From Streptomyces narbonensis (GTDB taxonomy: Bacteria; Actinomycetota; Actinomycetes; Streptomycetales; Streptomycetaceae), in NCBI RefSeq assembly GCF_014649015.1, contig NZ_BMSF01000011.1, positions 186,001-250,000 on the forward strand: a DNA stretch of 64,000 nucleotides, read 5' to 3'. Of this stretch, positions 31,988 to 40,897 are shown in pieces. The notes under the pieces are model-generated. The model saw only the letters and a list, made by a program, of their open reading frames with translations. It had not been told where the DNA came from and made no database searches. The translations under genes and the position numbers were made by a program. Numbering within the stretch: the stretch's first letter is position 1; every line of letters starts with the position of its first letter.

Positions 31988-34813
31988 ATGACAGAGGACC
32001 TCACACCAGCCGAGGCGTATGCGGCCGCCCTCGCCCGAAACGCCGAGCAGGCCACCGCGCTGTTCCCCTTCCGCGAGCTCTACGACTTCGACCTGGACCC
32101 CTTCCAGATCGAGGCCTGCAAGGCCCTCGAAGCGGGCAAGGGCGTGCTCGTCGCCGCGCCCACGGGCTCCGGCAAGACCATCGTCGGCGAGTTCGCCGTC
32201 CATCTCGCCCTCAGCCAGGGCCGCAAGTGCTTCTACACGACACCCATCAAGGCGCTGTCGAACCAGAAGTTCGCCGACCTGGTCAAGCGGTACGGCGCGG
32301 ACAAGGTCGGCCTCCTCACCGGCGACAACAGCGTCAACGGCGACGCGCCGATCGTCGTCATGACCACCGAAGTCCTCCGCAACATGCTGTACGCGGGGTC
32401 CCAGGCCCTCTCCGGCCTCGGCTACGTGGTCATGGACGAGGTGCACTACCTCTCCGACCGCTTCCGCGGCGCCGTCTGGGAGGAAGTGATCATCCACCTC
32501 CCCGAATCCGTCACGCTGGTCTCACTCTCCGCGACCGTGTCCAACGCCGAGGAGTTCGGCGACTGGCTCGACACCGTCCGCGGCGACACCGAGGTCATCG
32601 TCTCGGAGAGCCGTCCCGTCCCCCTCTGGCAGCACGTCCTCGCCGGACGCCGGATGTACGACCTCTTCGAGGAGGAGACCGACCACGGCGGCCGAGGCTC
32701 CGCCCGCCGCGAGGTCAACCCCGACCTCGTCCGCCTCGCCCGCACCGAGAACTCGACGTACAACCCCCGTGACCGGCGCCGCGGCAAGATGGTCCGCGAG
32801 GCCGACCGCGAGCGCGAGCGCCGCCAGCGCTCTCGCATCTGGACGCCCGGCCGCCCCGAGGTCATCGAGCGCCTCGACGCCGAGGGGCTGCTGCCCGCCA
32901 TCACCTTCATCTTCAGCCGCGCCGGCTGCGAGGCCGCGGTCCAGCAGTGCCTCCACGCCGGACTCCGCCTGAACAACGAGGAGGGACGGCAGCGCGTCCG
33001 CGAGATCGTCGAGGAGCGGACCGCCTCCATCCCCACCGAAGACCTCCACGTCCTCGGCTACTACGAATGGCTCGAAGCGCTGGAGCGGGGCATCGCCGCC
33101 CACCACGCCGGCATGCTCCCCACCTTCAAGGAGGTCGTCGAAGAGCTCTTCGTCCGCGGCCTCGTGAAGGCCGTCTTCGCCACCGAGACCCTCGCCCTCG
33201 GCATCAACATGCCCGCGCGCTCGGTCGTCCTCGAGAAGCTCGTCAAGTGGAACGGCGAGCAGCACGCCGACATCACCCCCGGCGAGTACACCCAGCTCAC
33301 CGGCCGAGCCGGCCGCCGAGGCATCGACGTCGAAGGCCACGCCGTGGTCCTCTGGCAGCGCGGCTTCGACCCCGGTCACCTCGCCGGACTCGCGGGCACG
33401 CGCACGTACCCCCTGCGCTCCAGCTTCCGGCCCTCGTACAACATGGCGGTCAACCTCGTCGACCAGTTCGGCCGGCACCGCTCCCGCGAGCTCCTGGAGA
33501 CCTCCTTCGCGCAGTTCCAGGCCGACCGCTCCGTCGTGGGCATCTCGCGCCAGGTGCAGAAGAACGAGGAGGGCCTGGAGGGCTACCGCGAGGGCATGAC
33601 CTGCCACCTCGGGAACTTCGAGGAGTACGCGCGGCTCCGCCGCGACCTCAAGGACCGCGAGACGGAACTGGCCAGGCAGGGCGCCGCCCAGCGGCGCGCC
33701 CAGGCCGCCGGCTCGCTGGAGAAGCTCAAGCCGGGCGACATCATCCACGTCCCCACCGGCAAGTTCGCGGGCCTCGCCCTCGTCCTCGACCCCGGCATCC
33801 CCGCGGGGCGGACCAACGGACACCGCGGCTTCGAGCACCACGACGGACCCCGGCCCCTCGTCCTCACCGCCGAGCGGCAGGTCAAGAGGCTCGCCTCCAT
33901 CGACTTCCCGGTCCCCGTCGAGGCGCTCGACCGCATGCGGATCCCCAAGTCCTTCAACCCGCGCTCGCCGCAGTCCCGCAGGGACCTGGCCTCCGCACTG
34001 CGGACCAAGGCCGGACACGTCCACCCCGAGCGGCACCACAGGCAGCGCGCTGCCGCCGCCGACGACCGCGAGATCGCCAGGCTGCGCACCGCGCTGCGCG
34101 CGCACCCCTGCCACGGCTGCGACGAGCGCGAGGACCACGCCCGCTGGGCCGAGCGCTACCACCGCCTCCAGCGCGACACCCAGCAGCTGGAGCGGCGCAT
34201 CGAGGGCCGTACCAACACCATCGCCCGGACCTTCGACCGGATCGTCGCGCTCCTCACCGAGCTCGACTACCTCCGCGGCGACGAGGTCACCGACAACGGC
34301 AAGCGGCTGGCCCGGCTCTACGGCGAGCTCGACCTGCTCGCGAGCGAGTGCCTCCGGGACCGCGTCTGGGAGGGGCTCACCCCTGCCGAACTCGCCGCCT
34401 GCGTCTCGGCCCTGGTGTTCGAGTCGCGCCAGGCCGACGACGCCGTTGCGCCGAAGCTGCCCACGGGCGACGCCAAGGCGGCGCTGGGCGAGATGGTGCG
34501 GATCTGGGGACGTCTCGACGCCCTCGAAGAGGAGTTCAAGATCAACCAGGCGGAGGGGGTCGGCCAGCGCGAGCCCGACCTCGGCTTCGCCTGGGCCGCC
34601 TACCAGTGGGCCTCCGACAAGAGTCTCGACGAGGTGCTCCGCGAGGCGGACATGCCCGCCGGCGACTTCGTCCGCTGGTGCAAGCAGGTCATCGACGTCC
34701 TCGGACAGATCGCCGCCGCGGCGCCCAAGGAGAACAGCACGGTCTCCAAGAACGCCCGCAAGGCCGTCGAAGCGCTGCTGCGGGGCGTCGTCGCCTACAG
34801 CTCGGTGGGCTGA
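31988..34813 (+). CDS. helY: Ski2-like DEAD/DExH RNA helicase HelY
   Basis: 941-residue superfamily-2 helicase. Walker A APTGSGKT (residues 57-64), motif II MDEVHYLSD, motif III SLSATVSNAEEFGDWL, motif VI TGRAGRRGIDVEG, then a long arch/DSHCT C-terminal region with a CHGCDE knuckle (AHPCHGCDEREDHARW). Ski2/Mtr4 relatives act on RNA; HelY is expected in RNA processing or decay. Frame extends to 31964 but MTEDLTPAEAY is the usual N-terminus. No ribosome site; TAGGCT at 31972-31977 could be a -10 giving a near-leaderless mRNA. The tatC-helY neighbourhood is conserved in actinobacteria. Confidence 0.94.
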   Translation: MTEDLTPAEAYAAALARNAEQATALFPFRELYDFDLDPFQIEACKALEAGKGVLVAAPTGSGKTIVGEFAVHLALSQGRKCFYTTPIKALSNQKFADLVKRYGADKVGLLTGDNSVNGDAPIVVMTTEVLRNMLYAGSQALSGLGYVVMDEVHYLSDRFRGAVWEEVIIHLPESVTLVSLSATVSNAEEFGDWLDTVRGDTEVIVSESRPVPLWQHVLAGRRMYDLFEEETDHGGRGSARREVNPDLVRLARTENSTYNPRDRRRGKMVREADRERERRQRSRIWTPGRPEVIERLDAEGLLPAITFIFSRAGCEAAVQQCLHAGLRLNNEEGRQRVREIVEERTASIPTEDLHVLGYYEWLEALERGIAAHHAGMLPTFKEVVEELFVRGLVKAVFATETLALGINMPARSVVLEKLVKWNGEQHADITPGEYTQLTGRAGRRGIDVEGHAVVLWQRGFDPGHLAGLAGTRTYPLRSSFRPSYNMAVNLVDQFGRHRSRELLETSFAQFQADRSVVGISRQVQKNEEGLEGYREGMTCHLGNFEEYARLRRDLKDRETELARQGAAQRRAQAAGSLEKLKPGDIIHVPTGKFAGLALVLDPGIPAGRTNGHRGFEHHDGPRPLVLTAERQVKRLASIDFPVPVEALDRMRIPKSFNPRSPQSRRDLASALRTKAGHVHPERHHRQRAAAADDREIARLRTALRAHPCHGCDEREDHARWAERYHRLQRDTQQLERRIEGRTNTIARTFDRIVALLTELDYLRGDEVTDNGKRLARLYGELDLLASECLRDRVWEGLTPAELAACVSALVFESRQADDAVAPKLPTGDAKAALGEMVRIWGRLDALEEEFKINQAEGVGQREPDLGFAWAAYQWASDKSLDEVLREADMPAGDFVRWCKQVIDVLGQIAAAAPKENSTVSKNARKAVEALLRGVVAYSSVG

Positions 34814-34842
34814 CGGTTCCGGCCCTTCCGGCCGCCTTTCCG

Positions 34843-34878
34843 ACCGGTGCCCGTGGCGATCACGCCACGGGCACCGGT
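34843..34878. terminator. hairpin terminator after helY
   Basis: Perfect 16-bp stem, arms 34843-34858 and 34863-34878, loop ATCA, 29 bp past the stop codon. Confidence 0.88.
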
Positions 34879-34901
34879 CGTTCCGTCCCCTGTGCGCCGG
34901 G

Positions 34902-34924
34902 TTGTCCACAGGGCGTCGTCCACA
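34902..34924. promoter_or_regulatory. two tandem DnaA-box-like sites
   Basis: TTGTCCACA (34902-34910) matches the Streptomyces DnaA-box consensus exactly; TCGTCCACA (34916-34924) differs at one position. They are in direct orientation, 14 bp apart, 76-98 bp before the P450 start. Chance occurrence cannot be excluded. Confidence 0.45.
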
Positions 34925-34999
34925 GGGGTGGCGCCCGGGTCGGCCCTTCCGCTTGCATGGACTCGCACACGGGGAAGGCCAGTTGGGGAGGGGACGCAC

Positions 35000-36394
35000 A
35001 TGACCACGCAAGCCGGTCAGGACGCCGAGGCACGCGGCGACACGGCACAGCCGACAGCACGGATCGTCGACGGTCCACGGGGGCTGCCCCTCCTCGGCAA
35101 CCTGCCCGCCTTCGGCAAGGACCCCCTCGGCTTCTTCGAACAGCTGCGGGAGCGCGGTGACTTCGTCCGCTGGCGCTTCGGCCGCGGCCCCGCCCTCTTC
35201 ATCGCCCACCCCGACACCGTGGGCGAACTCCTCACCGAGGTCGAGCGCACCTTCGACCAGCCCGACCTCGGTATCGCCTTCCGCACCCTCCTCGGAAACG
35301 GGGTCGTCGTCGCCAAGGGCGCCGACTGGCGGCGCAAGCGATCCCTCGTCCAGCCCTCCGTCCGCCCCAAGCAGGTCCGGTCCTATGCGGCGACCATGAC
35401 CGAATGCGCCGTCGCGCTCGCCGACCGGTGGTCCGACGGACAGCCCATCGACGTCAAGAAGGAGATGGCGGCCCTCACCCAACTCATCGCCGTCCGAACC
35501 ATCTTCGGCGTCGACACCGCAGCCGACGCCGAGGCCATCGGCCGGGCCATGGACATCGCCCAGCAGGAGATCGGCGCCGAGTTCAGCGGCATCGGAGCGC
35601 TCCTGCCCGACTGGGTCCCCACGCCCGGCCGCGCCCGCATCAAGCGCGCCACCGCCGTCATCGACGCGGAGGTCTCCCGCGTCGTCTCCCGTCACCGCGA
35701 CGGCGACACCGAGCGCCCGGACCTCCTCAGCCGCCTGCTCGCCGCCCGGGACGAGTCCGGCGCCCGGCTCTCCGACCAGGAGATCCGGGACGAGACCGTC
35801 ACCCTCTACATCGGGGGCCACGAGACGACCAGTTCGACCCTCGTCTGGGCCTGGCACCTGCTCTCCCGTAACCCGCGGGTGCGCGACGCCCTCGCCGAGG
35901 AGCTCGACCGGGTCCTCGCCGACCACGAACCCGGCTACGACGACTACGCCTCCCTCCCGTACACCCAGGCCGTGGTCAAGGAGACCCTCCGTCTCTACCC
36001 GACGATCTGGCTCATCACCGGGATCGCCAAGGAGGGGGCAACCCTCGGTGGCAGGCCCGTCCCCGTCGGCACCCGCGTCTGGTCCAGCCAGTGGGCCACG
36101 CAGCGCGACCCCCGCTGGTACGGGGACGCCGAGGCCTTCCGGCCCGAGCGGTGGCTCACCACCGAGGACGGCGGCCCCGCCGAGGAGATACCCGAGTACG
36201 CCTGGTTCCCCTTCGGCGGCGGCCCCCGCGTCTGCCTCGGCACCCGCTTCGCCCTCGTCGAGGCCGTCCTGGTGCTGGCCGTCCTCGCCCGCCGCTACCA
36301 CCTGGACCTCTTCACCGACGACATACGTCCGGTCCCCAGCCTCACCCTCCAGCCGGACCGTGAGGTCATCGCCACGGTCCACGCCCGGGGCTGA
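35000..36394 (+). CDS. cytochrome P450
   Basis: 464-residue soluble monooxygenase. Oxygen-activation I-helix motif GGHETTSS (residues 272-279), K-helix ETLR, PERF-like FRPERW, and heme loop FPFGGGPRVCLG with Cys412 as thiolate ligand. ATG 35000 follows GGGGAGGGGAC. No ferredoxin, reductase or biosynthetic gene is adjacent, so the substrate cannot be inferred; the 3Fe-4S ferredoxin at 16057-16368 is a possible but distant electron donor. Length is slightly above typical bacterial P450s because of a 30-residue polar N-terminus. Confidence 0.95.
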   Translation: MTTQAGQDAEARGDTAQPTARIVDGPRGLPLLGNLPAFGKDPLGFFEQLRERGDFVRWRFGRGPALFIAHPDTVGELLTEVERTFDQPDLGIAFRTLLGNGVVVAKGADWRRKRSLVQPSVRPKQVRSYAATMTECAVALADRWSDGQPIDVKKEMAALTQLIAVRTIFGVDTAADAEAIGRAMDIAQQEIGAEFSGIGALLPDWVPTPGRARIKRATAVIDAEVSRVVSRHRDGDTERPDLLSRLLAARDESGARLSDQEIRDETVTLYIGGHETTSSTLVWAWHLLSRNPRVRDALAEELDRVLADHEPGYDDYASLPYTQAVVKETLRLYPTIWLITGIAKEGATLGGRPVPVGTRVWSSQWATQRDPRWYGDAEAFRPERWLTTEDGGPAEEIPEYAWFPFGGGPRVCLGTRFALVEAVLVLAVLARRYHLDLFTDDIRPVPSLTLQPDREVIATVHARG

Positions 36395-36502
36395 CGCCCC
36401 GACGGGTGCCGGGGGTGGGGGCACAGCCCTGCCGCGACCGCCGTGCACACTGTCCGGATCCTGCCTACCGGCACTGGCGGGCAGCGGCCGCACGCGGCCC
36501 GA

Positions 36503-36952
36503 TCACCGTGCAGTCGAAGACGGGACCTGGTCCGTGACCCGGGTCTTCCAGGATCGGGCCGCGAGGAACAGTGGCAGGCCGATGGGGGAGAGAAGGATCG
36601 TCAGGAGGAGGAGCGGGCCCATCAGGAGGGGGGAGAGGGTGAGTCGGCGGGCCTCGCGGTACATCCACTGGCCGAGGAGCAGGTCCCAGGCGAGGATCTG
36701 AGCCCAGACCGCGCCCGCTCCGTTCGGGAGTGCCGTCAGCTCGCGGAAGGTGTCGATGTCGGGGCTGCTGACCGCCGTCCACATCTCCGGCATCACGGGG
36801 GCGGCCAGGACGGCCCAGAGCGCGAGGAGCGGGAGGACGGTCAGCGGCGACGCGGCGACGCGTTCGGTGGCCCGCCGGCCCGGCGCGAAGATCATCAGGA
36901 GCCAGACGGGCGCCGCGAGGAGGAACGCCAGCTCGAAGAGGAATCCGGTCAT
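36503..36952 (-). CDS. ABA4-like (DUF4281) membrane protein
   Basis: 149 residues with four hydrophobic helices (LFELAFLLAAPVWLLMIF; LTVLPLLALWAVLAAPV; AGAVWAQILAWDLLLGQWMY; LMGPLLLLTILLSPIGLPLFLA). The DLLLGQW and LSPIGLPLFL pattern resembles the ABA4-like family, whose plant member acts in neoxanthin synthesis; the bacterial role is not known. Its ATG overlaps the stop of the upstream gene (ATGA at 36949-36952), so translation is coupled. Last gene of the MerR-linked pair. Confidence 0.8.
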   Translation of the reverse strand: MTGFLFELAFLLAAPVWLLMIFAPGRRATERVAASPLTVLPLLALWAVLAAPVMPEMWTAVSSPDIDTFRELTALPNGAGAVWAQILAWDLLLGQWMYREARRLTLSPLLMGPLLLLTILLSPIGLPLFLAARSWKTRVTDQVPSSTAR

Positions 36953-37947
36953 GCCGAGACTTCCTTGGTGGATGCGGGGGACGGGGTGGGGGCGGGGGTG
37001 GGGGCCCGGAGGGAGAGGGCGGTCGCGGCGGCGCCGGCCAGGACGATCGTTCCTGCCGCGGCGAGCGTCGGGGCGTCCGGTGAGAACAGGGCCTGACCGC
37101 GCAGCGCCTGCCAGGTCAGCAGGGCGAAGACCGCTGCGTACGTGCCGGCGGCCGTGAGCGTGAGCCGCAGCCTCACCCGCTCGTCGGCGAGGCGGGCGAA
37201 GCGCGGTGCGAGAGCGGCCAGGACGAGCAGGAGCAGCGGGATCAGCTGGAGCGCGTGCATCCCGAAGAAGTGAGGGATGCGCAGGTCGCCGCCGGTGGTC
37301 GACCAGCCGGTCAGCGGCATGGAGGGGCCGCCGTCCGGCACCCCGACGCTGTGGGCGCCGCTGATCGGGGGCTCGTCGACCGCCAGCTGCTCCGGGGTCG
37401 GAGCAGTCATCAGGAAGCCCACGGCAGCGCCCGCGAGGGCGATGAATGAGGAGAGGCGGACGGCCCAGGCGGTGGCGCGGTCGAGGATCCTGGCGCGCAG
37501 CAGGAGTACCGCGATGACCAGGGCGCTCAGCCACAGGACGGCGATGCTGGCTCCCATGATCTGGAAGACGGCGTTGTCGAAGGGAGTCGCGTGGTTGAAG
37601 TGGCTCTGGGTGCCGCGGATCACCTGGAGGGTGATGAGCGCCATCTCGATCAGCAGGGCGACGGCGATGACGGTTCCTGCCCACCAGCCGACGCGGTGCA
37701 CGCGGAGGGGCGGGGCGAGCAGGGAGAGCATCCAGGCGAGCGAGAGCGTGTAGGCCGCCAACGAGACCGAGAACTTGAACGGCTTGGTCCAGATCGGTAC
37801 GCCCACCAGGATCCGGTCGTCGACGAGCAGGCCGACGGCGGAGACGAGCGCGAGGGCGACCATCGAGCCGGCGAACCAGACCAGCGGTCGGTGCAGCCGG
37901 GCGAGCGGGCCGAGTAAGGGTGACGAGGACGTGCGGAGTGGAGACAT
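36949..37947 (-). CDS. integral membrane protein of unknown function
   Basis: 332 residues, about eight hydrophobic segments (for example PLVWFAGSMVALALVSAVGLLV, AGTVIAVALLIEMALITLQVI, FFGMHALQLIPLLLLVLAALA), with conserved-looking polar spots GTQSHFNHATPFD and IPHFFGMHALQ. The histidines in membrane helices could bind a metal or heme, but I recognise no family. ATG 37947 is chosen because GGGGGAA precedes it; a GTG at 37980 lies within the operator. Coupled to the ABA4-like gene and divergent from a MerR regulator, which probably controls both. Confidence 0.75.
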   Translation of the reverse strand: MSPLRTSSSPLLGPLARLHRPLVWFAGSMVALALVSAVGLLVDDRILVGVPIWTKPFKFSVSLAAYTLSLAWMLSLLAPPLRVHRVGWWAGTVIAVALLIEMALITLQVIRGTQSHFNHATPFDNAVFQIMGASIAVLWLSALVIAVLLLRARILDRATAWAVRLSSFIALAGAAVGFLMTAPTPEQLAVDEPPISGAHSVGVPDGGPSMPLTGWSTTGGDLRIPHFFGMHALQLIPLLLLVLAALAPRFARLADERVRLRLTLTAAGTYAAVFALLTWQALRGQALFSPDAPTLAAAGTIVLAGAAATALSLRAPTPAPTPSPASTKEVSA

Positions 37948-37969
37948 GCGGATTCCCCCGTGGGTTATG

Positions 37970-38007
37970 GATAGTGACACTCGCCGCTATCTGATAGCGC
38001 CACTATC
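37970..38007. promoter_or_regulatory. nested dyad operator between membrane-protein operon and merR-type gene
   Basis: Outer inverted repeat GATAGTG (37970-37976)/CACTATC (38001-38007) encloses the palindrome CGCTAT-CTG-ATAGCG (37985-37999), so the GATAG element occurs four times in alternating orientation. The position between divergent genes suggests binding by the MerR-family protein. Confidence 0.65.
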
Positions 38008-38063
38008 TATGATGGAGGTGTCGGTCGGCAAGGCCGTCGAAGGACCGGAGAGGTGAACGCGCG

Positions 38064-38723
38064 GTGCGCATCGGAGAGTTGAGTCGCAGGGCCGGGGTGT
38101 CCGTGGCGACGATCAAGTTCTACGTACGGGAAGGGCTGCTGCCGGCCGGCGAGTTGACGAGCCCGAACCAGGCCTCGTACGGAGAGGCCCACGTCCAGCG
38201 GCTCCGGTTGATCCGGGCGCTTCTCGACGTGGGTGGCCTGTCGGTCGCGGCGATCCGTGAGGTCATCGTGGCGGTCGACGACCGCGAGCGTTCGATGCAC
38301 AAGGTGCTGGGCATCACGGCGAACCGGTTGGTGCCCCGCTACGACCGTGAGTCGGACGCCGCGATCGAGGAGGCGCGGAAGAGGGTCGCGGAGCTGGTCG
38401 CCGCGCGCGGCTGGCAGGTCTTTCCGGACAACCCGGCGGGGGAGGCGCTCGCGGCGGCCCTCGCTGCGCTCGACGACGTCGGCCACGGCCGGTTCGCCGA
38501 GATCCTCGACGCCTACGCGGACGCGGCGGAGCGGGTGGCGCGGGCGGACATGGACTACGTGGCACACCATGTGGCGCGCGAGGCGCTCGTCGAGAGCGCG
38601 GTCGTCGGTACGGTCCTCGGTGACGCCATCTTCGCGGCCCTGCGGCGACTGGCCCACGTGGACGCCTCGAATCGCGTCTTCGGCCGGCCCGGCGACGACG
38701 AGGGGGCGACGGAGCCGACGTGA
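38064..38723 (+). CDS. MerR-family transcriptional regulator
   Basis: 219 residues from a GTG after GGAGAGGTGAA. N-terminal winged helix MRIGELSRRAGVSVATIKFYVREGLLP and the wing LTSPNQASYGEAHVQRLRLIRALLDVGGLSVAAIREV (about residues 1-75), followed by a helical C-terminal region without the metal-binding cysteines of classic MerR. It resembles the subgroup with large TipA/TetR-like effector domains. Divergent from the membrane-protein pair across a GATAG-rich operator. Ligand unknown. Confidence 0.9.
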   Translation: MRIGELSRRAGVSVATIKFYVREGLLPAGELTSPNQASYGEAHVQRLRLIRALLDVGGLSVAAIREVIVAVDDRERSMHKVLGITANRLVPRYDRESDAAIEEARKRVAELVAARGWQVFPDNPAGEALAAALAALDDVGHGRFAEILDAYADAAERVARADMDYVAHHVAREALVESAVVGTVLGDAIFAALRRLAHVDASNRVFGRPGDDEGATEPT

Positions 38724-38745
38724 TGGCGTGAGGTCACGTCATGCC

Positions 38746-38782
38746 GAGAGGGGGGTGAGGCCCTCGGCCCCACCCCCCTCTC
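38746..38782. terminator. bidirectional terminator
   Basis: Perfect 12-bp stem GAGAGGGGGGTG (38746-38757) with CACCCCCCTCTC (38771-38782) in the 74-bp gap between convergent genes. Confidence 0.8.
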
Positions 38783-38797
38783 CACGTGATCGGAGCG

Positions 38798-39634
38798 TCA
38801 GTTCTCCTGCTCGCGCTCCACCTGGTCGTTCCACTCGCGCTTGATCGCGCGCCAGGCCTCGTCGGTCTTGCCCAGGCGCCAGTACCCCGAGATCGACAGC
38901 CGCTCGCGCGCCACCCCGCGCTCCATCCGCAGGTGACGGCGGAGGTCCTTCACGAAGCCCGCCTCGCCGTGGACGAAGGCGTGCACGTCGCCCGCAGGGA
39001 AGTCCAGCGCCCGCACGGCCTCGACGACGGCCTCGCCCGCCGGACGGTCGCCCCGGTGCAGCCACGTGACGTCCACGCCGGCCGCCGTCGCGAACTTCTG
39101 CTCCTCCGCGGCGTCCGAGACCTCCACGAAGGCGTGCACGCGCGCCCCCGAGGGCAGCCGCTCCAGCGCCACCGCGATGGCCGGCAGCGCGCTCTCGTCG
39201 CCCGCGAGCAGGTGCCAGTCCGCCGCCGGGTCCGGCGTGTAGCCGCCGCCGGGGCCGAGGAAGCGCATGGTCTCGCCCGCCTGGGCCCGCGCCGCCCAGG
39301 GGCCCGCGAGCCCCTCGTCGCCGTGGACCACGAAGTCGATGGTCAGCTCGCGGTGGACCGGGTCCCAGGCGCGTACCGTGTACGTCCGCGTCGTCGGCCA
39401 CTGCTCCCGCGGGAACTCCTCCCGGATCCGCTCCATGTCGAAGGGCTCCGGGTAGGTCACCCCCTCCGGGGCGAACAGCAGCTTCACGTAGTGGTCGGTG
39501 TACTCGCCGACCTCGAAGGCGTCGAGCCCGGGGCCGCCCAGGACGACCCGCACCATGTGCGGCGTGATCCGCTCGGTGCGCACCACGCGTGCTTCGGTGG
39601 CTTTCGGTGCCTTGCGGGCCGGCTGCTCTGCCAC
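38798..39634 (-). CDS. siderophore-interacting protein (ViuB-type ferric reductase)
   Basis: 278-residue FAD/NAD(P)H-dependent cytoplasmic reductase of the SIP family that releases iron from ferric siderophores. The FAD-binding barrel has RTYTVRAWDP and IDFVVHGDEGLAGPWA; the NAD(P)H lobe has FLGPGGGYTP, LLAGDESALPAIAVALE and the C-terminal LSISGYWRLGKTDEAWR. GTG 39634 has CAGGAGAG 6 nt upstream. A near-perfect iron box 26-44 bp upstream predicts DmdR/IdeR repression in iron excess. Confidence 0.94.
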   Translation of the reverse strand: MAEQPARKAPKATEARVVRTERITPHMVRVVLGGPGLDAFEVGEYTDHYVKLLFAPEGVTYPEPFDMERIREEFPREQWPTTRTYTVRAWDPVHRELTIDFVVHGDEGLAGPWAARAQAGETMRFLGPGGGYTPDPAADWHLLAGDESALPAIAVALERLPSGARVHAFVEVSDAAEEQKFATAAGVDVTWLHRGDRPAGEAVVEAVRALDFPAGDVHAFVHGEAGFVKDLRRHLRMERGVARERLSISGYWRLGKTDEAWRAIKREWNDQVEREQEN

Positions 39635-39659
39635 GAGGGTCTCTCCTGACTCGATGAAC

Positions 39660-39678
39660 TTAGGTATGCCTAAGCTAG
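39660..39678. promoter_or_regulatory. iron box (DmdR/IdeR/DtxR operator)
   Basis: TTAGGTATGCCTAAGCTAG keeps most of the DtxR/IdeR consensus TTAGGTTAGGCTAACCTAA (14 of 19 as I align it). The core CTTAGGTATGCCTAAG (39659-39674) is a palindrome with only the two central bases unpaired. Sited just upstream of the siderophore-interacting protein gene. Confidence 0.8.
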
Positions 39679-39718
39679 CATCCTGTGACGCTGTCGCCCA
39701 GAGTGGATCAAGAAAAGG

Positions 39719-40639
39719 TCAGCGCGTCAGCACCGGCAGCAGCCGGCCCACCGCCCCGCCCAGGCCCCACCGCTTCACCAGTGCGTCCAGCGCCGCCGGG
39801 TCGCGGGGCTCAGCGGGCAGGGCCGGGTCGAACTCCGGCAGCGGTACGTCGCCGGCGACCCGCACCACCGTCGGAGCCACGTCCAGGTAGGCGGCCGCCT
39901 CCACGATCCCGCGCCGCTTCGCCGGCGTCAGCTTCGACGTCCGGTCCTCGGCCGCCGCCCGCACTCCCGCCAGATCGCCGTACTCCGTGATCAGCTGCGC
40001 GGCCGTCTTCTCGCCGATGCCCTTCACCCCGGGCAGCCCGTCGCTCGCGTCCCCGCGCAGGGCCGCGAAGTCCGCGTACTGGTCGGGGCGCACGCCGTAC
40101 TTCGTACGGATCAGCTCGTCGTCCACCAGGTCGCAGTCGCCGACGCCCTTCCGCGGGTACAGCACGCGCACCCCGCGCGCGTCGTCGACCAGCTGGAACA
40201 GGTCCCGGTCGCCCGTGACGATGTCCACCGGCCCGGCGGCGCGCCCCGCCAGGGTCCCGATGACGTCGTCCGCCTCGTACCCCGCGGACCCGACCCGGGC
40301 GATCCCGAGCGCCGCGAGGACCTCCTCGATCACCGGCACCTGCGGGGAGAGCGTGTCGGGGATCTCCTCCACGTCCGGGCCGGTCTCCGTCTCGGTCACC
40401 ACCCGGTGCGCCTTGTACGAGGGGATCAGGTCCACCCGCCACTGCGGCCGCCAGTCCTCGTCCCAGCAGGCCACGAGTTCGTCGGGGCGGTGGTCCTGGA
40501 CGAGCCGGGTGATGAAGTCGAGGAGTCCGCGCACGGCGTTCACCGGGGTGCCGTCCGGTGCGCGGACCGAATCCGGCACACCGAAGTAGGCGCGGAAGTA
40601 CAGGCTGGCGGTGTCGAGGAGCATCAGGCGTCGCGTCAC
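39719..40639 (-). CDS. 5'-3' exonuclease (Pol I N-terminal/Xni type)
   Basis: 306-residue flap/5' nuclease homologous to the exonuclease domain of DNA polymerase I, without polymerase. Metal-binding acidic clusters are visible in MLLDTASLYFRAYFG, GYEADDVIGTLA and VTGDRDLFQLVDD, and the helix-hairpin-helix is DGLPGVKGIGEKTAAQLI. Start is uncertain: GTG 40639 abuts GGAGG, and ATG 40624 lies 15 nt from it. Either gives the complete fold. It is upstream of the siderophore gene on the same strand, but the iron box lies between them. Confidence 0.92.
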   Translation of the reverse strand: MTRRLMLLDTASLYFRAYFGVPDSVRAPDGTPVNAVRGLLDFITRLVQDHRPDELVACWDEDWRPQWRVDLIPSYKAHRVVTETETGPDVEEIPDTLSPQVPVIEEVLAALGIARVGSAGYEADDVIGTLAGRAAGPVDIVTGDRDLFQLVDDARGVRVLYPRKGVGDCDLVDDELIRTKYGVRPDQYADFAALRGDASDGLPGVKGIGEKTAAQLITEYGDLAGVRAAAEDRTSKLTPAKRRGIVEAAAYLDVAPTVVRVAGDVPLPEFDPALPAEPRDPAALDALVKRWGLGGAVGRLLPVLTR

Positions 40640-40897
40640 CCTCCGATCATGCCCCACCCCTCCGACAGCGCCAGGGGCGCGCCGTGCGCCGCCGATCCCC
40701 GGCAACGGGAGTGACCCCCGTCACCTTTGCGTTTGCACCCTGTGAAGCCGGGCAGGCGCGAGCCCGGAGCGGAACCCGGTACGGAATTCAACTACGAGAA
40801 TCCCCGTACGCGACGGGCCGCGGGCCGATCCCGCCCGCTCCACGGCCCGGCCGCGCGGGGGTGGCGGGCCGTTCTCGTTGCTACCCGTGAGGTGTAT

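Noticed and set aside
32522..36493. 1323-codon antisense frame across helY and the P450
   Set aside because: It spans two well-identified plus-strand genes plus a terminator and has shadow-type composition; no ribosome site or domain.
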